A DNA stretch of 40,259 nt from Chara braunii. Its lineage: Eukaryota; Streptophyta; Charophyceae; Charales; Characeae. Each line of letters opens with the position of its first letter. Positions within the stretch are counted from its first letter, which is position 1. The stretch is from positions 1,100,251-1,140,509 of the forward strand of contig BFEA01000165.1 in the NCBI GenBank assembly GCA_003427395.1, read 5' to 3'. Position numbers and translations under genes: made by a program. The notes under the pieces were generated by a model, which saw nothing but the letters and a program-made list of their open reading frames with translations, had not been told where the DNA came from and ran no database searches. Of the stretch, positions 1 through 11,447 are shown in pieces.

Positions 1-83
<83 letters not shown>

Positions 84-84
84 T

Positions 85-118
<34 letters not shown>

Positions 119-190
119 CCTATCTATCTATCTATCTCTATCTATCTATCTATCTATCTCTATCTCTATCTCTATCTATCTATCTATCTC
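1..190. repeat. CT microsatellite passing into a TATC/TCTA tetranucleotide repeat
   Basis: Bases 1-77 are an uninterrupted CT dinucleotide run that continues off the left edge of the window. From 78 to 190 it becomes a compound TATC/TCTA/TTTA tetranucleotide tract. No coding potential. Confidence 0.97.
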
Positions 191-380
191 ATTTCAGTCA
201 TTGTTTTTGTTGCATGCGAGGTCCGTCAGAAGACCCAACACATGACATTTGCGAAATTGCATAGCGAATCGTCCAGCAGGAGAAAAGGACGGGAACAAAC
301 CACGAAAACCCACGACATGAGCACTGCGAAACGAATTTTCCCCCCCATACATAATGCGGACCATACACGAAAGGTGAAAC

Positions 381-553
381 GTTTTCAACACGTTTCAACA
401 AGCTTTCAACACAGTTTAACAAGTTTTCAACAAGTTTCAACACGTTTTCAACACGTTTCGACAAGCTCTCAACAACTCTTCAATAACTTTTCAACAAGTT
501 TTCCACAATTGTTCAACAGTTGGACCAACATCATTTCAACAGTTGGCCCAACA
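381..553. repeat. Degenerate ~11-bp tandem array (TTTCAACAAG/TTTCAACACG)
   Basis: About sixteen head-to-tail copies of a 9-13 bp unit, consensus GTTTTCAACA(A/C)G, become progressively more degenerate to the right, where they read TTGGCCCAACAG. Because the unit is about 11 bp, all three frames stay open and give Gln/Ser/Phe-rich ORFs on the plus strand and Val/Glu/Leu-rich ones on the minus strand. I regard these as artefacts. The flanks 191-380 and 554-737 show nothing I recognise. Confidence 0.8.
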
Positions 554-737
554 GATGAACACACCAGTTTCAGTTTTTCTAATATTTGGTCAGCGTTGGT
601 TTCCTTGACTTTTGGTAAAACACATGACCCTTCCCCCCCCAAACAGTTTATAAACACAGTTCCAACGGTTGAAATATGGTGTCCACATATGTTCATCAAG
701 GCCAAAAATTTGCCACAATTTTTCTGTTGGAGTAAGG

Positions 738-3700
738 TGTGACATTATATATGTGAGAAACATAGGCTGACTTGGATGGGATGTGGATCGCATTTTTGGT
801 TGTTGTTCTTTTTGTTGTGTCGGTAAAGAAAAAAAATGTTCGAAAATAATATTGACTTTGCCTATTGGAGGAAAGAAAAAGGATTGTCTTCTTTTTACTT
901 TTCACCTGTTTGCATTGTCAAACAGACTTGTTGTTTTGAAAACGATTTATTCACTGCGTATCGTATAACAGATTCGTTTCAAATAAAGAAGACAAAATAA
1001 AATTGATTTAGCCTTTTTCCGATACTTATTTGTTCTTTCCCGAATAACCTCATCTTATACCCATCTAAATGGTTTTCGTTCTCTGACTTTTCTAACTTTC
1101 TTCGTTCAAGTTACACTGAACTTATGAAAAATGAAAATAACTAAAACCTACTTGCGGTGAAAATATTATCTTTCTTTATAAAATATCTGAGGTAGGGGTT
1201 CGCCGCTTTAGGAGTCAGCCCTGTTATCGACCTTTGAGTAGACCGTTCTACAAAGGGATACCTTGCCGATTCGGTGGAGACGGATCGACTTTTGAGATCT
1301 GAGTCTTGTACTCGGGCGAGGAGGAGTACCCCAGACCACTTCCTAAAAAGAGAGACATGCAACACTTAAAGTAATGCACCTTATCAAGAATCATTCGCAA
1401 AACAGTCAATCATCCAAAAAGATTAAAAATATATGAAAACGGGCATGCGTGTTTAATTTTAGGTCGATGGTAGGCTGGAATGGATAACTTTGGTAGCATG
1501 TCTCATCAAGTCAAAACCAAGGCAGACCGACTACCTTGTCCGCTGCATTACGGTTATTATCGAAGTGAACTACAGTTGGCGATTTAGCATAATTTTTATT
1601 TATCGAGTTCGACCCGAGGTGATCGGGTTTTATTTTGATATTGTATTATTGGATGTTTCATATGATGATTCAAATTATTTCAGTTATTATCTCAGATTGG
1701 ATATATCTTCATATCGACTACGGTTGTCTTCTTTTGATGTAATTATGTATGATAATTAAAACTTGTTTCTTAATGTCTGTCTAAGGGACTAGGATAAATT
1801 TCCGGTTCCGTGTTTTGTTGAGACCATCCTAGTCGACATGCGTATGCTTCGTACTTAGGAGATCAGCGCCCTAAGGAATGAACGACGTTCTCGTCCACTT
1901 GGCATTTAACTAAGCGTATTTATACTACAAGGAACGAGCAAACGCCTTTGGTTGACCTACCTCTGCAATTGCATTTAAAAGTTTTCGCATATGGGTCAGT
2001 AGCTTAGTAGGGATACGCTCCTTAGGGTGCTGACAAGCCCTTAGGGAAGACAAGTTGTGCCCTGTGGGAACCTATCCTTTCGTAGAGGACCGAGGGAAGT
2101 ACAGTTGGCGAACCCTGTCAAAGCGACGAGGGGACGACACGACAACGCCCACCTCGGTGGTTTGCAATGTTAATCATATGTCGTCTCTAAGTTGTGTTTT
2201 GATTATGTTTCGTTTAACTCCTGTATGACATGGTCCCTCGTGGAACGACACTTTGATATTTTATTTTATAATGCATCAATTGATCGTATTATGATTTTTA
2301 AAAATTATTTTTTTAAAAATCATTTATTGATTACTTGTTATTTCATACCTCTATGAACTATGTATTGATTTTATTATGAGGGTTGTTTTGGTTATTTTGA
2401 ATGATTTAGTTTGATGTATTTTATTAATGTCGTGATATTAACTGAGTCATACTTTGTTATTTTCTAGATATTCATCAACATTATCAATACATTTTGAGTT
2501 ATTGTTTTCAAAATTATTATCTTTTATGTTAAACATTTTAATTAGATACTTCATCTTAAAGTTCGAGGCATGTTTTCAGTTAAGATTTAGTAGATCGATT
2601 TTCTTGCGCAAATTATTATTAGTAATAACTACTTTGAAATGTTATCAACTAAACGTTCACTTTTTTTTAATAATATTTAGTATATTTATTTAGTCATATA
2701 TTTGATTATTATATTGGATTGATGTACATTTTGATCGATAAGTTTACCATGACTCCCATTTATTTTCAGAATATTCATTTTCGTGATGCATTTTTAAAAT
2801 AAGAGAGCATCTGATTTATTGTTGGATATGAGATTCGATGTGAAAGCGATTTGTATCGATGTTGTGAATTTTTGTTGTTTTGAACATATTATCATGTCAC
2901 GACGAATTTCCGATGGATTTGTGAACTTTGTAGGTGGCAATGAGGCCCACGCCGGAGCTATGCTCCTGGTCCATAGTGGGATGTTGTCTTCCGAATCCTT
3001 TGTGGTAGACGACTATTGTTTGCCCTTAGGGGGGGAGTGATCACCTAACCTCTTTTCGAACATAGTCACATTTTTTCTATGGCCGGAGTTTGATCAGCCT
3101 CGGTTGTATGAGGTGTGGTTGTCTCACTCTGTGTGCAGGGGATTGATAAAGTCGCAAAACTTGAACGGGAGGAAACGTGGTAAGGCTCGAATCTAAAGTA
3201 GGGATTAACGTCGAGATGTTATCCTATTGAGATGATTACATCACTCCTTAGCGCACATTACAAAATATTCAGAAATCTCTCACATGATACAAAGAGTAGT
3301 AAAATTTCACTATGACAACCTCCTGTCGCAACTCACATTAATAACAGAGTTCGTGAGTGATAGGGCAACCTCTCTTAAATGACATTCTCCTTCATTTTTG
3401 TTATTCGATGAAATTTGCGGAGTAAGTCTGTGACGGAGCAACCCGTCTTATCAATTTTTTTTTTTTAAATGAAATGGAGAGGAGTCTGTCTGCTGCAGAG
3501 AAACTTGATTTGACAAGAGTTCTCATCGATCTTTGAAGGGTATATGTGGCGCAAAGTAATTTGTGTTGATCAAATTTTTTTTCTTCAAAGATTTATGGAG
3601 AGAAGAGTTCGTCTGCGACAGGGAAACTATCTTCATCGACATTTTCTTATGATGAAGAGAAAAATTCGTCTGTGGCGGGTAACCGTCTTGATCAATGTTC

Positions 3701-4465
3701 TCTTCTAAAATAAAGGAGTTCATCTGCGATAGCAAAATCTGTCTTGATCGATGTTCTTCTCTGTCTTTTAAAGAGTTTGGTTATGACAGGGCGGCCTATC
3801 TTGATCAGTGTGTTATTCAATGACTCATATAGAGATAAAAGTTGCGACGTTAATTTTCTATTTAATTGAGACAAGTTCATGAGTAAGATAAAAACGTTTT
3901 GGGTAATTCATACTTTGTCTGAACAACTCGGTACGTCTAAAAAAGTTTATCAAAGGTTATTTCTAATTCATTTTGGTTTTGTCCAGATGAAACGCGAGTA
4001 TCAACCGAATGGATGCAGTTTGAAACAAGTCAGAGGGTTTCCAGTACCATTTTGAGAGACAAAATGTTTTTGAATGACCACCAGTGGGATGAAGGTTCCG
4101 ACTTAGTTTCGAATAGTTATGAGAATTATTGTGTATTGTGATCCTTGTTTTCATATCAAAATTTCATAATAATTCTGACTTGTATTTTAATGGTGAACAA
4201 CGGGGACATCGTTCAATGGGATCCGGGAATGTTGTCGGAGCAGACACCCTTACAAGGGTATCTGCTCGGGTTTTTCAATGTTGGATGCTGTTCGACTTTT
4301 TCGTTGAATTAAGGGACTTGATGAGACTGACGTCTGCTAGAAGTTTATTCAGACCTAACCTATGACCAAGTGAGAAAGTTTTTTTGAATCTTAGTTCGGA
4401 CGCCGCAAAGTAATAGCGGTAGTCGGTGGTTTCTCGCAGGGCCGCAGAGGCACACAGACATGTGA
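738..4465. mobile_element. Long direct repeat, copy 1 (LTR-like)
   Basis: This ~3.7 kb, AT-rich, non-coding block is repeated in the same orientation at 7526-11447. By eye the two copies are roughly 80-85% identical, with many C/T and G/A transitions, along their whole length. Both begin TGTGACRTTATA and both carry matching landmarks, such as the fibre-like run of 'cttgatc' motifs near 3.4-3.8 kb. Homology stops near 4465. Compared with copy 2, about 110 bp is missing near 2237. No ORF over 90 codons makes biological sense. With the 3.06 kb interior, the layout is that of a large retrotransposon derivative with long LTRs. A segmental tandem duplication is the alternative. I could not confirm target-site duplications or a tRNA primer site. 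Confidence 0.65.
4236..4269. repeat. 12-bp hairpin inside copy 1
   Basis: GAGCAGACACCC and GGGTATCTGCTC face each other across a 6-nt loop, with one mismatched pair. The equivalent site in copy 2 near 11225 is decayed, but another GGGTATCTGC appears there at about 11475. Confidence 0.55.
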
Positions 4466-5485
4466 ATGTTAAAGCTATACCTATTTTACCTGAAATAATG
4501 ACGAGTGGTTGTGCAACCTCGCGATTCAAGGCCTAGGTAGGCTTAAAAGGAACCACCATGTCGGGTATGAAACTGCGACGTGGAAGGAATTTTTTTTTTG
4601 CAGGGGGGGGGGGGCACGGGGTTTGACTTCGAGCCAAAGGCCAATAGGTCGATGCCGAGGCCTACCTGGTTGAGTGACTAATCAAGGCGTGGCCACGTGG
4701 CCAACTGGCGGGACAGGGGTCAGCGAGCAAGACCTGTTAGGTCCGTAACAAGCGAGGCCTGCTGGGCCACAAGCAGGAGGGGTGCGTAGGGCAAAGCTCC
4801 TCATATAGAGGAGTTGCTCCTTCTATTCCCGCAGTAAGAGCTAACCCAGTAGGTAAGGTATGAGGCTCATATGCCGCAGATGCAGACATTGAACCTGAGG
4901 TACCTCAAAATTGGGTTAGCTTCTTTTGTGAGAAGCAGTCCGGTCGCGATCTCAATGGCGCGATCTATTCCGAGATCAGTCGTGCTCGTGGCCCCAACGA
5001 ATGGATGACACACATAAATCAACTTAAAAAAAAAAAAGGCAAGAGACGATTCGAACTCAGGTGTCTAGCTCCGAACGCGTGCTTGAAAAGCCACGTGAAG
5101 TCGTTGGCCTAAGCCAACAGAAAAAAAAAAAGAAAAAAAACTAAACTAAATCAAAAGTGAAGCACCACATGACGCTGTTAAAAGTGATTGGGGAACTGAA
5201 GACCCTAGTGCACCTGACGGTGTCCGTTCTCAACGGGCGACCGTTTTTAAGGTAAGTTTTTTTTTTTTTTTAATTCTTAATTTTTTTTGAGTTTTAGATT
5301 TGTTCTAAATTTTTTTATTTAGATTTTTTTTTTATGCTTTATTTTTTTTTTAGATTTTTTTCTTTTTGTTTTGCGATTTTCCTAAAGTGCACGTTCGTTT
5401 CGACGAACAGGCTGGGACAACTATCTACAGGGAAAACAAAATCGAACGAATCTATCGCTAGAACATGGAACTATACACTACAACT
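4466..5485. repeat. Interior block shared with 19125-20165
   Basis: Starting at about 4476 ('gctatacctattttacc') this ~1 kb stretch matches 19130-20165 in the same order. The shared parts are the 'ggcttaaaaggaaccaccatg' region (differing slightly), a poly-T/poly-G junction near 4590-4612, a GC-rich part around 4620-5000, a tRNA-like segment, a T-rich tract at 5260-5360, and an end reading 'cgaatctatcgctagaacatgg'. It is diverged and contains no supported gene. Confidence 0.75.
5025..5121 (-). mobile_element. tRNA-like (SINE-type) segment
   Basis: Read on the minus strand, there is an A-box-like 'TTGGCTTAGGCCAA', then a B box 'GAGTTCGAATC' about 55 nt later, then a run of twelve Ts that could act as a Pol III terminator. 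No complete cloverleaf can be drawn, so this is a tRNA-derived repeat rather than a tRNA gene. The same B box and T run recur in the related block at 19741-19800. Confidence 0.45.
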
Positions 5486-5543
5486 ACTACTACGACTACT
5501 ACTATTACTAGTACTATTACTACTACTGAGAGAGAGAGAGAGA

Positions 5544-5611
<68 letters not shown>

Positions 5612-5760
5612 AAGAGATTTTACCTGGCGGGCGGTTGGATTATGACGATGGAGAACGTGACTGTCAGCAAGTAAGTCTCCAACCTTGCGTCTGACCTCCG
5701 GGTACTTCCATCGATTGGATGAGGAAAACGAATGGATCTATCATTAGAACATGGAAACAT
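5446..5760. repeat. GA microsatellite between two copies of a ~35-bp sequence
   Basis: A (GA)n tract at 5527-5620, preceded by an ACT-triplet run at 5477-5526, sits between two similar segments. These are 'cgaatctatcgctagaacatgg' at about 5447 (split over 20 bases here) and a diverged copy with 'ctatcattagaacatgg' at about 5737. The GA tract gives long Arg-Glu ORFs that are artefacts. Confidence 0.75.
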
Positions 5761-6040
5761 ACACGGTCATTTAACTCACCCCCCCCTTCGTTACTTTGTG
5801 CAGATCGCGAGGTTGTCTTTTGATCCTTCCATGTTGTTCTTCCTGTACGCCCGAATCAAGCGGTTTTCGTGCGCTCGATACAGACGCACAGTAAGAAGAA
5901 CGAGCTTGGAAGAACCGACAGCGGAACGAAGTCCCTGTTGAACTTGACTTAAATCCGACGATGTGAAATGACGTGAGGGGGTGAAGGGTGCTCGTTCGTT
6001 TCCAAACAACGAGCTGCCTTGTCACAAGGAGAAAAATAAT

Positions 6041-6064
6041 TAAAAAAAAAAAAAAAAAAAAAAA
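6041..6064. repeat. Poly(A) run
   Basis: About 22 consecutive As lie just upstream of the hairpin-rich tract. It could be the tail of an old retroposed insertion. Nothing else supports that. Confidence 0.6.
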
Positions 6065-6084
6065 GGTCGGGAATGCGGCCCTGA

Positions 6085-6545
6085 TTGTGCCTAGGTGCAC
6101 AAGAACAGGCCTGAGTGTGACTACTCAGGCCAGAATACTGCAAACTGAACAACCATTTTTGAAAATGGTTAAGTTCAGTTTGGCCACGACGTACCCGCAC
6201 TAAAATGTGTATCGGGTACGTCAAGCTTTGAAGAGTCATAACTCTTCAAAGAATGGTCAGAAAAAAAAAAGGAAAATTTGTCTTGAAATGACAAACCTTC
6301 ATTTATCTCGTGAAAATCCGAGGTAGTTGAGTCCAGAGAAAAAAAAGAAAATTGTGTGGCCCAGGTTGAGCCACACTAAGCCATTGATCTGGCTCTGGCT
6401 CAGATCCAGGGCTCAACTTCAGCCCATGAATTCACCTGGGGTAATAGAGTGTTCGACAGCTCCCTCGAACAACTATAAAAGTCAGCCTCCCACCCAGCAG
6501 CCTCACCAATTTGGCAGTGTTGCTGGGAAATTCACTTGAGTGAAT
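6085..6545. repeat. Tract of about eleven consecutive, unrelated hairpins
   Basis: Successive short inverted repeats are packed into 460 bp. Arm positions are: 6085-6090/6097-6102; 6108-6115/6124-6131 (GGCCTGAG/CTCAGGCC); 6141-6159/6162-6182 (10+9 bp with a 2-nt bulge); 6188-6197/6213-6222 (GACGTACCCG/CGGGTACGTC); 6226-6236/6241-6251 (CTTTGAAGAGT, perfect, 4-nt loop); 6277-6282/6290-6295; 6354-6360/6370-6376 (GTGTGGC/GCCACAC); 6386-6391/6401-6406; 6409-6413/6421-6425; 6451-6456/6465-6470 (GTTCGA/TCGAAC); 6530-6535/6540-6545. The stems differ from one another, so this is not a sequence repeat. Function unknown. Confidence 0.75.
6471..6479 (+). promoter_or_regulatory. TATA-box-like element
   Basis: CTATAAAAG follows directly after the GTTCGA/TCGAAC hairpin and precedes a C-rich stretch, in the interior of the putative LTR element. 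The motif is a good Pol II TATA match. No plus-strand gene downstream can be supported, so any promoter activity is inference. Confidence 0.3.
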
Positions 6546-7359
6546 GCTGGCTGGCTGCTAATGTAAGGAGATATTGTTGGAGAAGGAGGGGAGGTTTGCA
6601 AGAAGTTAAGAGTGGAGGAGAGGCAGCCATAGCCAAAGGCTGGGAACTTCCTTTGCCCCACCTTTGTGCTTGTGTTGCGTGATTGTGCGTGAGTTACGGT
6701 CGTAAGGTTGTGACAAACTCGGATTGTGCGGCAAAAGACCCACGATGGGGATGTGTTGCCCGACGGCCTGCGAGGTAGTAAGTGACAAAGTCGGGGACAA
6801 GGTTGCGCCACGCAGATTTCGATGGAAGGTGTTGCCAATGTTTTTGTGTTGCGCAGCCGAATCTTTTATTTCACAGTGGTAGCGACGGGCTCGTGGATTT
6901 CGGTGACATTTTGAGAGGAAGTGTTGTCGAAATTGCGCAGCAAGGCTGGGTTTCTTTGCCAACGGTGTTTTGAGGCTATGGCGGTAACATTTTGGCGGCG
7001 CGGCATTTGGTGGTAAGGTCGTTAGGGTGCTGGCACTTGAGGCATTGGCGCCGGAAGGTTGCCGTTATTTTTTGGGGGATCATATGGGGGTGCGGCAGCG
7101 ACGTGGGACCACTTGGGACCCGACATGTGACCAAGTAAGTTGGGATTGAGACTGGGGCAAGAGTCTTGGTGAACACTTGGTGATCAGGCGGGGTGATTGG
7201 AGGAGGTTGGACTTGTGATTGGGGTGGATCCATCCTTGGTGGACGAGGTGTTGTTGAGACTGTAGTGGGGCCACGTGAGACTTGTAGGTGAGAACACCCT
7301 CCTCGAGGGCTATCTCGCTTCAGTTCTTGTGGGTGGCTGCTCAGTATCGTTATGGACAA
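6503..7359 (-). pseudogene. Possible gag-like retroelement remnant
   Basis: The minus-strand ORF from 7359 to 6976 (127 codons) is Pro/Thr/Ser/Gln-rich and ends with a motif shaped like a retroviral-type zinc knuckle, CLKCQHPNDLTTKC. Its spacing is that of CX2CX4HX4C, but the histidine position holds Asp. A stop follows eight codons later. Below it, overlapping minus-strand frames (6962-6606 and 6838-6503) are open but in different registers, which suggests frameshift decay. It lies between the two long direct repeats, beside copy 2, where gag would be expected if the element runs on the minus strand. No protease, reverse transcriptase, RNase H or integrase motif is seen. It could also be chance open frame in a G-rich strand. 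Confidence 0.33.
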
Positions 7360-7525
7360 TTGAGGAGGAAGCAGACCATCTCTTTGGGAGTATTATCTTG
7401 GTTTTCTTGAGTGAGTCAGATCAAACTTCACTCGAGGTCAGTTATGACTCTGTTCCCATTCACACCTGTGTGAACCCACACTTTGCATGACCTTGTTTTA
7501 GATTCAAGGAAAAGGTAGAGTAAGG

Positions 7526-10500
7526 TGTGACGTTATACATATGGGAAAGGTAGGCTGACTTGCATGGGCTGTGGATAACATTTTTGGGTTTTTTTTTTGT
7601 TGCGCTGGTAAAAAAAAAAAAAGTTCGAAAAGAAGATTGATTTTGCCTATTAGAGAAAAGGAAAAGGATTGTCTTATTTTTAATTTTCACCTGTCGACAT
7701 TGTCAAAAGACTTGTTCTTTTGAAAAATACTTATTTAGTTCGTATTGTAGAATGAATTCGTTTCAAATAAAGAAGACAAAATTAAACCGATTTAGCATTT
7801 TTCTGCGATTTACATGTGATTTCCCGAATGAACTCATTTTATACCCGTCTAAATGGTTCTCGTTCTCTGACTCTTCTGACTTTCTTCGTTCAAGTTACCC
7901 TGAACTTATGAGAAATGGAAATAACTGAAACCTACTTGCAATGGACACGTGCTCTTTATCCAAAAAATATATGAGACGGGCGTTCGTTGCTTTAGGAGTC
8001 GGCCCTGTTATCGACCCGGAGTGGACCGTTTTACGGGAGGATACTTTGCAGATTTGATGGAGACGGCCCGACTTTTGAGATCCGAGTTTTGTGCTCGGGC
8101 GAGGAGGAGGAGTAACCCATAGTACTTCCTAGAGGGAGAGACATTCAACACTTAAAGTAATGCACTTGATCAATGATTATTCGCAAAGCAGCCTGTCATC
8201 CAAAAAGATTAGAAATGTATGAAAACGAGTATGCGTGTGTAATTTTAGTTCGGCGGTAGGCTGAAATGAATAACTTTGGCAACATGTCTCATTAAGTTAA
8301 AACTGAGGCTGGTCGACTACCTTGTCGGATGCATTACGGTTATTATGGAAGCCAACTCCTCTTTGGCGATTTAGCATTATTTTTATTTATTGAGTTCGAC
8401 CCGAGGTGGTCGGGTTTTATTTTGATATTGTGTTATTGAATATTTTACATAATGATTCAAATTCTTTCAGTTATCATTTCAGATTGGATATATTTTTCTA
8501 TCAACTACGATCGATTTCTTTTGATGTAATATATATGTTTATTATAAAAAAAAAAATTACTTTGTGTCTAAAGGACTATGATAAATTTGAAGTTTCACAC
8601 TTGATTAAGATCATCATAATCAACCGGTGTCTGCTTTGTACTTAGGAGATCAACGCCCTTAGGAGTGAATAACGTTCGAGTCCACTTGGCATTTAACCAA
8701 GCGCATCTATACAACAATAAACGAGAAAATGCCCTCGACTGACCTACCTCTGCAATTGCATTTAAAAACTTTTACACGTGGGTCAGTAGCTCGGTAGGGA
8801 TACGCCCCTCAGGCTGGTGACAACCCCGTAGGGGAGACAAGTTGTGCCCCATGGGAACCTATTCTGTCGTACAGGACTGTGGGAAGTACAACTGGCGCAC
8901 TGGACCAGAGCGGCGACGGGACGACACGACCTCGCCCGCCTCAGCGGTTCACAGTGTTAATTATACGTTTCCTCCAAGTTGTCTTTTGATTATGTTTCGT
9001 TTAACTTCTGCGTGACATGGTCGGGAGGACTTACGCAGTTTGTAAAAAGGTGTGAGTCTACAAAGTGGGGGAGTCGATGCGCTCGACAGGTGACATAGTT
9101 ACCGAGGATAACGACTACTTACCATTGTCATCGTGGAATGATACTTGGGTATTTTGTTTTGTAATAGATCAATTAATCACATTTTGATTTTAAAAGTTTA
9201 TTGATTTATCATCATTGATTAATTTTTTGTTATTTCATAACTCTATGAACTATATATTGATTTTATTATGAGGATTATTTTGGTTATTTTAAACGTTTTG
9301 ATTTGATGTATATTTTTAATGTCGTGATATTAATCGAGTCTTACTCTGTTATTTTCTAGATATTCTTAATGTTGTGATAAATTTTGAGATATTATGTTGA
9401 AAATTATTGTCTTTCATGTGTAGCATTTTAATTGGATACTTCATCTTTCAGTTTAAGGCATCTTTTTAGTCGATCGATTTTTTTATGCAAATTATTACCA
9501 ATTGCAACTATTTTGAAATGTTGTGAACTAAACGTTTAGTTTCTTTTGATTAGTGTTTCAGAGATTTATTCAGTCATATATTTGATTATTATATTGAGAT
9601 GATGTACATTTTGTTTGACCAATTTACAAAGACTCTCATTGATTTCAAGATTATTCATTTTCATGATACAGTTCCGTAATGAAAGTTCACCTGATCTAAT
9701 GTGAGAAATTATTTAGCGCGAGTCATTATGAAATTCCATGTGAAATGTTTTTTTTGTTGAAAATGCTATCATGTCAAGATAAATTTATGATGAATTTGTG
9801 AGCTCTGTATGTGGTAGTGAGGCCTGCGCCGAAACTATGTTTGTGGTCTATAGTGGGATGTTGTCTTCTAAATTCTATGTGGTTTTAGGAAGAAGGACTA
9901 CACTATTATTGAAGGGAGGAAGATGTTAAGGCCTTATCAAAAGACTGTATGTAGGGGTAGACAACTATTGTTTGCCGTAAGGGGAGGAGTGATCACCTAC
10001 TAACCTCGTTTCAAACAGAGTCACATTATTTTTTTGGCCGGAGTCTGATCGACCTCGATTGTATGAGGTGGGATTGTCCTACTCTATGTGCAGAGGATTG
10101 ATAGGATCGCAACACTGGAATCAGGGGGAATGTGGTGAAGCTCGAATATAAAACGGGGCTTGATGTCGAGATGTTATCCCATTGAGCGGCTTACATTACT
10201 CCTTGACGCACATTACAAAATATTTGGAAATATCTGACATGATACAAAGAGTAGTAGAATTTAATTGTAACAACTTCATGTCGCAATTCAGATTAAGAAA
10301 GGAACTCGTTAGTGACAGGGCAACCTGTCTTGAATGACGTTCTCCTTTAGTTTTGTCATAAGTAGATGAAATTTGAGGAGTAAGTCTGTTACGGGGCAAC
10401 CCTCCTTGTTGCAGGGAAACTTCGTTTGATCAGAGTTCTTCTCGATTTTAGACGGTCATATCTACGGCAGAGCAATCTGTCTTGATCAGAATTTTTTTCA

Positions 10501-11447
10501 AAATTTATGGAGAAAATAATTCGTTTGCAGCAAAGCGACATGTCTTGATCAGTGTTCGGTTCTCAACTTGAAGTAGAGAGAAACTTGTATGCGGCAGAGA
10601 AACTTATCTTGATCGACATTTTTTTCATGTGTAGAGAAAAAATCATCTGCAACGGGTAACCGTCTTGATCAGTGTTCTCTTTTAAAATAAATGAGTTATT
10701 ATGTGACAACGAAATTTATCTTGATTGATGGTTTCCTCTGTCTTTTAAAGAGTTTGGTTCCGACAGGGCGACCTGTCTTGATCAGCGTGCTCTTCAAGGA
10801 CTCGTATAAAGATAAAAGTTGCGACGCGAATTATCTATTTAATTGAGATGTGATCATGAGTAAGATAAATATTTTTTTGGTCATTTCGACTTTGTCTGAA
10901 GAACTCTCAAAAGATTAGTACGTCTAAAAATATCTGTCATGGGTTATTCCTGACTCATTTGATACTTGTCCAGATGAAACATGTATCAATCGAATGGATG
11001 CAATTTGAAACTAGTCAGAGGACTTCCAGTACCATTATGAGAGACAAAATTCTTTTGAGTGGCCGTAAGTGAGATGAAGGGTCTGACTTAGTTCCGGACA
11101 GTTGTGAGAATTGTTGTGTATTGTGATTTTTATTTTCACATGGAAATTTAATAAGAATCCTGACTTTTATTTTGATGGTGAACGACGGGGACGTCGTTCA
11201 ATGGGGTTCGGGAATGGCGTCGGAGCAGATATAATAACAAGGGTATTTGTTCGTGTTTTTCAATGTCAGATGTTGTTCGACTTTTTCGTTGAATTGAGGG
11301 ACTTGATGAGACTGACGTTTGCTACAAGTTTATTTAGACCTGGCCTATGAACGAGTGACAAACTTTTTTTGAACCTTAGTTCAAACACCGCAAAGTAATG
11401 GCGGTAATCGGCGGTTTCTAGCAGGGCCGCAAAGCCACGTGGACATG
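7526..11447. mobile_element. Long direct repeat, copy 2 (LTR-like)
   Basis: Second copy of the block at 738-4465, in the same orientation and collinear throughout. It keeps a segment of about 110 bp (around 9020-9132, containing 'gtcgatgcgctcgacag') that copy 1 lacks. The relative at 18700-20165 has part of that segment, so the difference is more likely a deletion in copy 1. No convincing coding region. The divergence between copies implies an old insertion if these are LTRs. Confidence 0.65.

Noticed and set aside
242-742. 166-codon ORF over the 11-bp array
   Set aside because: Open only because the repeat lacks stops; all frames are similarly open.
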